Shown: piece by piece, positions 6,584 through 12,168 of the stretch
How the letters are laid out: the number at the start of each line of letters is the position of its first letter
Numbering within the stretch: position 1 is the first letter of the stretch
Source: Pseudomonadota bacterium
GTDB taxonomy: Bacteria; Pseudomonadota; Alphaproteobacteria; Parvibaculales; Parvibaculaceae
NCBI GenBank assembly: GCA_021780275.1
Contig: JAJXZC010000161.1
Span: 1-12,168, forward strand
DNA length: 12,168 bases
Direction of reading: 5' to 3'
Program-made: the position numbers and the translations under genes
Notes under the pieces: model-generated
What the model saw: only the letters and a program-made list of their open reading frames with translations
Database searches by the model: none
Told to the model about the DNA's origin: nothing

Positions 6584-7017
6584 TGCAGCCAATTCTTTCC
6601 TGGCAGATCTGGGCGGCGCTTTCCGCCGTCTTTGCGGCGCTCACAGCAATTCTCGCCAAGCTCGGTGTCGAACAGATCAATTCGAACGTCGCGACATTCA
6701 TCCGGACGATTTTCATCCTCGGCCTGACCGCGAGCATCGTCTCGGCGACGCGGCAATGGCAGTCGCTCCATTCGATCGCGCCCCGCAGCCTCGTTTTCCT
6801 GGCCCTGTCGGCCTTGGCGACCGGGGCGTCCTGGCTTTGCTATTTTCGTGCGTTGCAACTGGGCGAAGCGGCCAGGGTCGCGCCGATCGACAAGCTAAGC
6901 GTCGTGCTCGTCGCGCTATTTGGTGTCACATTTCTTGGCGAAAAGCTGTCATTGGCCAATTGGCTCGGGGTGGCACTCATGGCTTTGGGCGCGATTCTGG
7001 TGGCCTATAAATTTTGA
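6580..7017 (+). CDS. Half-size EamA/DMT-family membrane protein
   Basis: The protein has 145 residues with about five hydrophobic helices (roughly 10-28, 38-57, 71-92, 104-119, 126-143). The end, LGEAARVAPIDKLSVVLVALFGVTFLGEKLSLANWLG, spread over 94-130, is the repeat motif of the drug/metabolite transporter superfamily. Full EamA transporters have ten helices; this carries one half and would have to dimerise, as small multidrug-resistance-type proteins do. The substrate is unknown. Two ATGs compete, at 6580 and 6583 (ATGATG), just after GGGGGA; 6583 has slightly better spacing. The gene overlaps the glycosylase stop, so the pair is co-translated, though no functional tie between DNA repair and this transporter is evident. 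Confidence 0.88.
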   Translation: MMQPILSWQIWAALSAVFAALTAILAKLGVEQINSNVATFIRTIFILGLTASIVSATRQWQSLHSIAPRSLVFLALSALATGASWLCYFRALQLGEAARVAPIDKLSVVLVALFGVTFLGEKLSLANWLGVALMALGAILVAYKF

Positions 7018-7044
7018 TGCGGCGACGGCCGGCGGAGGGGGATC

Positions 7045-7953
7045 ATGCTCGAAGAGATTTTCGCAATCGTCTTAATCGTCTTCGTCGTCATCATGCTGCT
7101 GCCGATCCTGCGCTCGATCTTCACCATCCAGCAGGCGCATGCCGGAATCATCGAGCGCTTCGGCAAGTTCCATCGCGTGGTCGAGCCGGGCCTGCACGTC
7201 AAGCTTCCCTATGTCGACCGGCTCGTCACCCTTCTCTCGCTGAAGATCGAACAGAATATCATCACCGCCGACACCAAGACGAAGGACAATGTCTTCGTGA
7301 AGGTGAATATCGCGGTCAATTACCGCGTCGTGAGCGGGCGCGAGCGCGAGGCCTATTACACGCTCTCGGATGCCAAGGCGCAGATCCAGGCCTATGTGCT
7401 CGATGTCGTGCGCTCCAAAATTCCCGGCATGACGCTCGATGAAGTCTTCGAGCGCAAGGACGACGTCGCCCAGGCGGTGACGCAGCATCTCTCGGAGCTG
7501 ATGCAGCAATACGGCTTCGAGATCGTCAGTTCGCTCGTCGTCGACGTGCAGCCGGACAGCGCCGTCGTCGCCGCGATGAACGAAATCCAGGCGCAGTCGC
7601 GGCTGCAGGTCGCCGCGCAGGCCAAAGCCGAAGCCAATAAGATCTTGGCGGTTAAGGCGGCCGAGGCGGAGGCCGAGTCGAAAGCGCTGCAAGGCAAGGG
7701 CATCGCCGATCAGCGCAAAGCCATCGTCGCCGGCCTCAACGATTCCGTCGCGAGCCTTGCTTCGGCGGCGCAGACGACGCCCGCCGAAGTGCTGCGCACG
7801 CTGCTCATGACGCAATATTTCGACACGATCCGCGAGATCGGCGTCCAATCCGGCGCCAAGGTGATCCTGCTGCCGCATAGTCCGAGCGGAATGACCGAGA
7901 TCGGCAATCAGATCCGCGACGCGATGATCGTCGCCAACGAAGAGCACCGATAA
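7045..7953 (+). CDS. SPFH/band 7 membrane protein (stomatin-like, HIR-type)
   Basis: The protein has 302 residues. An N-terminal membrane anchor (5-22) is followed by the SPFH domain: GIIERFGKFHRVVEPGLHVK (34-53), DNVFVKVNIAVNYRV (81-95), LDEVFERKDDVAQAV (131-145), YGFEIVSSLVVDVQPD (156-171). Then come an Ala/Glu/Lys-rich coiled coil (about 178-215) and a C-terminal oligomerisation part with IADQRKAIVAGL (220-231) and LMTQYFDTIREIG (254-266). The last part closely matches what is known of plant hypersensitive-induced-reaction proteins and their bacterial relatives, so it belongs nearer that branch than to HflK/HflC. Such proteins form ring assemblies in membrane microdomains. The usual NfeD-type partner gene is absent here. 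GGAGGGG (7034-7040) gives a good ribosome site, and the gene lies 27 bp after the EamA gene, possibly on the same transcript. Confidence 0.95.
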   Translation: MLEEIFAIVLIVFVVIMLLPILRSIFTIQQAHAGIIERFGKFHRVVEPGLHVKLPYVDRLVTLLSLKIEQNIITADTKTKDNVFVKVNIAVNYRVVSGREREAYYTLSDAKAQIQAYVLDVVRSKIPGMTLDEVFERKDDVAQAVTQHLSELMQQYGFEIVSSLVVDVQPDSAVVAAMNEIQAQSRLQVAAQAKAEANKILAVKAAEAEAESKALQGKGIADQRKAIVAGLNDSVASLASAAQTTPAEVLRTLLMTQYFDTIREIGVQSGAKVILLPHSPSGMTEIGNQIRDAMIVANEEHR

Positions 7954-8118
7954 AAAAGCTTTATCTGTGCGGGCGGCTAACCGGCTCTAAAACTTTCATA
8001 ATTTTATTGTATATAAAAAATATAGACTTAGGCGTTGACTTCTTGATGTAAACCCGTTTCTTAGCCCTCCCGAGCCGTATCCGCACAGGTCGCGGCATTT
8101 GCGGGTGAAGAGGGGTTC
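7954..8118 (+). promoter_or_regulatory. AT-rich leader/regulatory region of the sulfate operon
   Basis: The 165 bp between the SPFH gene and the sulfate-binding protein contain an AT block (about 7990-8030) that stands out from the GC-rich surroundings. Within it TTTTAT-tgtat-ATAAAA (8002-8018) and TATAT-aaaaa-ATATA (8010-8024) are overlapping inverted repeats, a plausible site for a LysR-type regulator such as CysB, or another sulfur regulator. TTGACT (8035-8040) could be a -35 box, but the -10 at 17 bp (TTCTTA, 8058-8063) is poor. CTGTGCGG (7965-7972) recurs inverted as CCGCACAG (8081-8088), flanking the AT block. GATAAA / TTTATC (7949-7954 / 7960-7965) makes a weak hairpin at the SPFH stop, too AT-rich for a normal terminator. 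No riboswitch was recognised. Confidence 0.4.
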
Positions 8119-9222
8119 ATGCGCGTTTTTGGATTGAGGACGGGATTTGCCGCCGCGCTCACGGGTTTGATCGCGCTTGCGGGCGGCAGCTTAAAATCGG
8201 CCGAAGGCGCCGCGTCGGTGACCCTGCTCAATGTTTCTTATGATCCGACCCGCGAGCTTTATGAATCGATCAATGAGGCCTTCATTGCCGATTATCTGAA
8301 GAAGACCGGCACAAAAGTCACGATCGAGCAGTCGCATGGCGGTTCGGGCAAACAGGCGCTCTCGGTCGTCAACGGCCTGCAGGCCGATGTCGTCACCCTC
8401 GGGCTCGCCTGGGATATCGACGCCATCGCGCGGCCCGGGCTCATCAAGGCGGGCTGGGAAAACCGGTTCGCCTATAATTCCGCACCCTATACGTCGACGG
8501 TCGCTTTTCTGGTGCGCAAGGGCAATCCCAAGCACATCCACGACTGGAGCGATCTGCTGCGGCCCGGCGTGCAAGTCATCGTCGCCAATCCGAAGGCCAG
8601 CGGCGCGGCGCGCTGGGCGTTTCTCGGACTCTGGGGCGCCGTTGCCGGGGCGAAGACCTATGATCTTTCGACCAAGGAGGGCCTTGCGGCCTCGATCGCC
8701 GACGGCAAAGCGGCGAAGGATTTCCCGATCTATCAAAACGCCGCGGCTTTGGCGGCGGTCACCGAGCTTTACAAGCACGTGCCGGTTCTCGACACTGGCG
8801 GTCGCGGTGCGACCGTGACTTTCGCCCAAAAAGGCATCGGCGACGTGCTGGTCAATTGGGAGAACGAGCTCTATTTGGCGAGCGACGAATTCGGCAGCGA
8901 CAAGTTCGAGATCGTCTATCCGAAGGTCAGCATTCTTGCCGAGCCGCCGGTTGCGGTCGTCGATGCCGTCGTCGATCGAAAGGGCACCCGTGCCGCGGCA
9001 ACGGCCTATCTCGACTATCTCTACACGCCCGAGGCGCAAGACATCTTCGCGCAATATCATTATCGGCCGCGCGACCTCGCCATCTATAAGAAATATGCCG
9101 CCGCGTTTCCGCCGCTGAAGCTGTTCACCGTCGATCAGGCTTTCGGCGGCTGGCCACGCGCGCAGAAAACTTTCTTCGCCGACGGCGGCACCTTCGATCA
9201 GATCTATAGACCGGCGAAATAG
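8119..9222 (+). CDS. Periplasmic sulfate-binding protein of the sulfate ABC transporter
   Basis: The protein has 367 residues with a Sec signal peptide (Arg2 and Arg7, hydrophobic 9-22, cleavage near 28-32). The mature part begins SVTLLNVSYDPTRELYE (33-49), the hallmark of Sbp/CysP proteins. SHGGSGKQA (72-80) contributes the helix-end backbone groups that hold the sulfate dianion. GLAWDIDAIA (95-104) and NPKASGAARWAFLGLWG (157-173) are further family motifs; the latter has Ala160 where Thr is commoner. It captures sulfate, possibly thiosulfate, in the periplasm and delivers it to CysT/CysW. Sbp and CysP cannot be separated reliably by eye, so no symbol is given. GAGGGG lies just before the ATG. 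It is the first gene of the sulfate operon, with the AT-rich leader upstream. Confidence 0.95.
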   Translation: MRVFGLRTGFAAALTGLIALAGGSLKSAEGAASVTLLNVSYDPTRELYESINEAFIADYLKKTGTKVTIEQSHGGSGKQALSVVNGLQADVVTLGLAWDIDAIARPGLIKAGWENRFAYNSAPYTSTVAFLVRKGNPKHIHDWSDLLRPGVQVIVANPKASGAARWAFLGLWGAVAGAKTYDLSTKEGLAASIADGKAAKDFPIYQNAAALAAVTELYKHVPVLDTGGRGATVTFAQKGIGDVLVNWENELYLASDEFGSDKFEIVYPKVSILAEPPVAVVDAVVDRKGTRAAATAYLDYLYTPEAQDIFAQYHYRPRDLAIYKKYAAAFPPLKLFTVDQAFGGWPRAQKTFFADGGTFDQIYRPAK

Positions 9223-9225
9223 AGG

Positions 9226-9309
9226 ATGCTTTCGATCCCGGCGACAGCTAAAAGGCTCTTGATCATGGTCAGCGCGGCGGCCTCGGACGCGTTTCTTGCG
9301 AGAACTTGA
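9226..9309 (+). CDS. Possible 27-residue leader/coupling ORF between sulfate-binding protein gene and cysT
   Basis: An ATG 3 nt after the preceding stop opens a 27-codon frame ending in TGA at 9307-9309, only 2 nt before the cysT ATG at 9312. It therefore fills the 89-nt gap almost exactly. The AGAGG motif abuts the ATG, which is poor spacing; an inner ATG at 9265 has AAAAGG about 9 nt upstream and would give a 14-residue peptide. Translation ending here could deliver ribosomes to cysT, which lacks a good ribosome site of its own. The peptide resembles nothing known, and chance is a real alternative. Confidence 0.25.
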   Translation: MLSIPATAKRLLIMVSAAASDAFLART

Positions 9310-9311
9310 CG

Positions 9312-10217
9312 ATGGCTGGCGCGCGTAAGGTCATTCCCGGCTTCCGGCTGACGCTCGGCTATACGCTCTTTTATCTCTCGCTCCTGGTGCTGATCCCGCT
9401 CGCCGGTCTCGTCTTCAAGACGCTGCAGCTTTCGTGGTCCCAGTTCGTCGCGACAATTACCGATCCGGTGGTTGTCGCGGCCTATCAATTGACCTTCGGG
9501 GCCGCGGCTCTGGCAGCGATCATCAATGGGATCTTCGGCCTCATCGTTGCCTGGGTCTTGGTGCGCGAGCCGTTCGCCGGCCGGCGCATTTTCGATGCGC
9601 TGATCGATTTTCCCTTCGCGCTGCCGACGGCGGTCGCCGGCATTACCTTCTCCAATCTCTATCTCACCGATGGCTGGATCGGCGGCTTCGGCGATCACGC
9701 CACGGCCCTTCTGAACGGGCTCGCCAGCCACGTCGGCCATCCTGATCTGCTGGCGGCCGGTGCGCTCCACTGGCTTAATTTCCCCTATAGCAATACCAAT
9801 ACCGGCATCGTCATCGTCTTGATCTTTGTCGGCCTGCCGTTCGTCGTGCGCTCGATCCAGCCCGTGCTGCAGGAATGGGACCCCGAATTTGAGCAAGCGG
9901 CCTATAGTCTCGGTGCCAATGGTCTGACGACGTTCCGCCGGGTCATCTTTCCGGAGATTTTTCCGGCCTGGCTCAGCGGCGTCGCGCTCGCTTTCGCCCG
10001 CGCCATCGGCGAATATGGTTCGGTCATTTTCATTGCCAGCAATATTCCCGGCAAGTCGCAGATCGTTCCCTTGCAGATCGTCACCAAGCTCGACGAGTTC
10101 GAACCGGCGCAGGCGACGGCGATCGGCGTCGTTCTGCTCTTTGCTTCGCTTCTGATCCTGCTTGCCATCAACGGCATCGAAACCTGGTCGCGGCATCGCG
10201 CGCAGGCGGCGGTATAG
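9312..10217 (+). CDS. cysT: Sulfate ABC transporter permease CysT
   Basis: This inner-membrane permease subunit pairs with CysW to form the sulfate channel. The protein has 301 residues with about six membrane helices, the first at 15-36. FPFALPTAVAGITFSNLY (100-117), GLPFVVRSIQPVLQE (174-188) and the EAA loop EQAAYSLGANGLTTFRRVIFP (194-214), which contacts the ATPase CysA, identify it. FARAIGEYGSVIFIASNIPG (228-247) is highly typical of CysT. A stretch of about 30 residues (127-162, DHATALLNG to NFPYSNTNTG) looks longer than the same loop in the enterobacterial protein. ATG 9312 is used rather than TTG 9306. No strong ribosome site is present, so coupling to upstream translation is likely. 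cysW starts 4 nt after its stop. Confidence 0.96.
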   Translation: MAGARKVIPGFRLTLGYTLFYLSLLVLIPLAGLVFKTLQLSWSQFVATITDPVVVAAYQLTFGAAALAAIINGIFGLIVAWVLVREPFAGRRIFDALIDFPFALPTAVAGITFSNLYLTDGWIGGFGDHATALLNGLASHVGHPDLLAAGALHWLNFPYSNTNTGIVIVLIFVGLPFVVRSIQPVLQEWDPEFEQAAYSLGANGLTTFRRVIFPEIFPAWLSGVALAFARAIGEYGSVIFIASNIPGKSQIVPLQIVTKLDEFEPAQATAIGVVLLFASLLILLAINGIETWSRHRAQAAV

Positions 10218-10221
10218 ATTC

Positions 10222-11328
10222 ATGTCTGGCGCACCGGCCCTTCAAACGCAGATTGTTGCGGCGGCGGCGCCGAAAGTGCAACGCAGCTTGACCGGGCGCG
10301 TGCTGGTCGCCGTCGCGGTTCTGTTTCTGATCTTGTTCATCGTCCTGCCGGTCGCCAATGTCTTCACGCAAGCGCTGTCGAATGGCCTTGCCGCCTATTG
10401 GCATGTGTTTTTTCCGCCGGCGGTCGATCTTGCGGCGCATTTGACGATCTTCGAAAAGCACAAGCAATTTGCTGCCGCCCGCCAGGCCGCCGACACCTGG
10501 AGCGCCATCCGCATGAGCTGCGGCGTCGCCGCCGTCGTCGTGCCGCTCAACATCGTCTTCGGAATTGCCGCCGCTTGGGCGATTACCAAGTTTCGTTTCC
10601 GCGGCCGGGTTCTATTGCTGACCTTGATCGATCTGCCGTTCTCGATCTCGCCGGTGATCGCCGGCCTGATCTTCGTCCTGCTTTTCGGCCGCGGCGGCAT
10701 CGCCGGCGATTGGGCGACGAATGTCACCTGGCCGGATCCGACCTCGCTCGCCTGGCAGGGGTTCTCCGGCCACGCATGGCCGTTGACTTTCACCAACACC
10801 TATACCGGCATCATCTTTACGCCGCTCGCGATCGTGCTGGCGACCACGTTCGTGACGTTTCCGTTCGTCGCGCGCTCGTTGATCCCGCTGATGGACGCGC
10901 AAGGCTCGGATGAGGAATTGGCGGCGCTATCGCTCGGCGCCGGCGGTTGGCGCACCTTCTGGACCGTCACGCTGCCGAATATTCGCTGGGGCCTGCTCTA
11001 TGGCACAATCCTCTGCACGGCGCGCACCTTCGGCGAATTCGGCGCGGTTTCCGTCGTCTCCGGCCATATCGATTCGAACGACACGATCCCGCTCAGGGTG
11101 GAAAAGCTCTGGGACGGTTACGACATGCAAGCCGCCTTCTCGGTCTCGACCCTGCTTGCGCTGCTGGCGGTCGTGACTCTCATCATCAAGACGGCGGTCG
11201 AGTTGAAGACCAAACGTGCCGAAGCGGCCGCCACCGCGGTCCAAGAGGTGAAGCCCGATGAGCATCGAAGTACGCAGGATCAGCAAGACCTACGGCTCGT
11301 TCCAAGCGCTGAAGGGCGTAAGCCTTAA
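10222..11328 (+). CDS. cysW: Sulfate ABC transporter permease CysW
   Basis: This second sulfate permease subunit has 368 residues, well above the roughly 290 of enterobacterial CysW. The first membrane helix is at 26-47. [22 protein letters not shown] (135-156), [21 protein letters not shown] (212-232), the EAA loop [17 protein letters not shown] (231-247) and [17 protein letters not shown] (267-283) are CysW signatures. The extra length comes from a charged loop at about 76-92 ([12 protein letters not shown]), a second loop at about 163-192, and a hydrophilic tail after 330. The last 23 residues are encoded in DNA that overlaps the start of cysA in another frame. The ATG lies 4 nt after the cysT stop with only a weak ribosome site, so translational coupling is likely. 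Confidence 0.96.
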   Translation: MSGAPALQTQIVAAAAPKVQRSLTGRVLVAVAVLFLILFIVLPVANVFTQALSNGLAAYWHVFFPPAVDLAAHLTIFEKHKQFAAARQAADTWSAIRMSCGVAAVVVPLNIVFGIAAAWAITKFRFRGRVLLLTLIDLPFSISPVIAGLIFVLLFGRGGIAGDWATNVTWPDPTSLAWQGFSGHAWPLTFTNTYTGIIFTPLAIVLATTFVTFPFVARSLIPLMDAQGSDEELAALSLGAGGWRTFWTVTLPNIRWGLLYGTILCTARTFGEFGAVSVVSGHIDSNDTIPLRVEKLWDGYDMQAAFSVSTLLALLAVVTLIIKTAVELKTKRAEAAATAVQEVKPDEHRSTQDQQDLRLVPSAEGRKP

Positions 11329-12168
11329 GGTCGAATCGGGCGAGCTTGTCGCGCTGCTCGGCCCGAGCGGCTCGGGCAAGACGACACTTCTGCGCATTAT
11401 CTCCGGGATCGAGGCAGCCGATCCCGGCGGCGAAGTTTTGTTCGACGGAATCGACGTCTCCGACACCGATCTGGGCAAGCGCCGGATCGGCTTCGTCTTT
11501 CAGCATTATGCCTTGTTCAAGCAGATGAGCGTATTCGAGAACATCGCCTTCGGCCTGCGTTCGAAGCCGTGGCGCGAGCGCCCGTCGAATGCGGCGATCA
11601 AGACCAAGGTCGAGGAACTTCTGACGCTCGTTCAGCTCAGCAATTTTGCCCGCCACTATCCCTCGCAGCTGTCTGGCGGCCAGCGCCAGCGCGTTGCATT
11701 GGCCCGCGCGCTCGCCGTCGAGCCGCAAGTTCTTTTGCTCGATGAGCCATTCGGCGCGCTCGATGCCACGGTGCGGCGGGAATTGCGCCGCTGGCTGCGC
11801 AAGTTGCACAATACGATCAAGGTCACGACCATTTTCGTGACGCATGATCAGGAGGAGGCGCTTGAAGTCGCCGACCGGGTCGCGGTGATGAATTCCGGCG
11901 GGATCGAGCAATATGACTCGCCGGAGGTGGTCTACGAGCATCCGGCGAACCCGTTCGTCTTCCGCTTCCTCGGCAATTACAATCTCTTCCACGGCCGCCA
12001 TGCCGGTCCGGCATGGGGGCAGGGCAGCGCCGATCAAGGCCTCACCTTCGTCCGGCCGCATGATCTCGAGATTTCGCGGCTAAGCGACGATGGCGCGATC
12101 GCGGCCAAGGTGACCCATGTCGGCTTTGCCGGCGCGGCGGTGAACGTCGAACTGATCCGACTCGACGA
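11258..12168 (+). CDS. cysA: Sulfate ABC transporter ATP-binding protein CysA (3' end outside window)
   Basis: CysA is the cytoplasmic ATPase that powers sulfate uptake by CysT/CysW. At least 303 residues are present and the frame runs off the right edge; family members have about 330-360. Walker A is GPSGSGKTT (35-43), the Q-loop Gln is in FVFQHYALF (79-87), the ABC signature LSGGQRQR is at 138-145, Walker B is VLLLDEP (158-164), the D-loop is [11 protein letters not shown] (166-176), and the switch His is His196 in [10 protein letters not shown] (193-202). The end of the nucleotide-binding domain reads [18 protein letters not shown] (217-234). The C-terminal regulatory TOBE-like domain begins after that, with FVRPHDLEI (264-272). 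The ATG is supported by AGAGGTG about 7 nt upstream. The gene starts 71 nt before the cysW stop, in a different frame. Confidence 0.96.
   Translation, partial: MSIEVRRISKTYGSFQALKGVSLKVESGELVALLGPSGSGKTTLLRIISGIEAADPGGEVLFDGIDVSDTDLGKRRIGFVFQHYALFKQMSVFENIAFGLRSKPWRERPSNAAIKTKVEELLTLVQLSNFARHYPSQLSGGQRQRVALARALAVEPQVLLLDEPFGALDATVRRELRRWLRKLHNTIKVTTIFVTHDQEEALEVADRVAVMNSGGIEQYDSPEVVYEHPANPFVFRFLGNYNLFHGRHAGPAWGQGSADQGLTFVRPHDLEISRLSDDGAIAAKVTHVGFAGAAVNVELIRLD

Noticed and set aside
7072..7947. Minus-strand 291-codon frame opposite the SPFH gene
   Set aside because: His/Asp/Arg-rich mirror of a textbook SPFH protein with no motif of its own.
7954..8118. SAM-type riboswitch before the sulfate operon
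   Set aside because: The leader shows no conserved SAM-II or other riboswitch core that I can recognise; only AT palindromes are visible.
9204..10223. Minus-strand 339-codon frame opposite cysT
   Set aside because: Highly charged (Asp/Glu/Arg/Gln) antisense of membrane-helix codons, a common artefact; cysT is unmistakable.

Overview
The window is high-GC DNA with strong third-position G/C bias. Its proteins look like those of an alphaproteobacterium, most plausibly Hyphomicrobiales in the Rhizobium/Beijerinckiaceae/Methylocystaceae sphere; this is an inference from protein style, not a database match. It holds eleven credible protein genes, ten of them complete or open only at the right edge. 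No tRNA, rRNA, CRISPR array or insertion sequence was seen.

Left part (1-3093). A minus-strand reading frame runs off the left edge. Its first ~63 residues look like an ABATE-domain (CGNR zinc-finger-type) regulator, but the remainder looks like the C-terminal half of a sulfatase, so this is either an assembly chimera or a real recombination joint. Diverging from it is a plus-strand cluster: an alpha/beta hydrolase whose nucleophile elbow has Ala instead of Ser, a second alpha/beta hydrolase with an Asp nucleophile, and a short-chain dehydrogenase/reductase (SDR) that keeps the active-site Tyr but has Gly where the catalytic Lys belongs. Matching short motifs (GACAAGT and GGTTACAAT or its complement) precede both hydrolase genes, which suggests shared control. 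This cluster is the least explained part of the window.

Middle (3142-7953). A large TonB-dependent outer-membrane receptor lies on the minus strand, convergent with the SDR. Divergent from it are an AlkA-type 3-methyladenine DNA glycosylase overlapping a half-size EamA/DMT membrane protein, then a stomatin/prohibitin (SPFH) protein of the type related to plant HIR proteins.

Right part (8119-12168). This is a sulfate ABC-import operon in the order periplasmic sulfate-binding protein, CysT permease, CysW permease, CysA ATPase, the last truncated by the window edge. An AT-rich leader with overlapping palindromes precedes it. The genes are tightly packed: a 27-codon ORF fills the gap before cysT, there is a 4-nt gap before cysW, and cysW overlaps cysA by 71 nt. 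Together they would import sulfate or thiosulfate for cysteine synthesis. Both permeases appear to carry extra soluble loops compared with the enterobacterial proteins.

The strongest leads are the ABATE/sulfatase joint, the two adjacent enzymes with altered catalytic residues, and their shared upstream motif. No clearly new multi-gene defence or mobile system was recognised.
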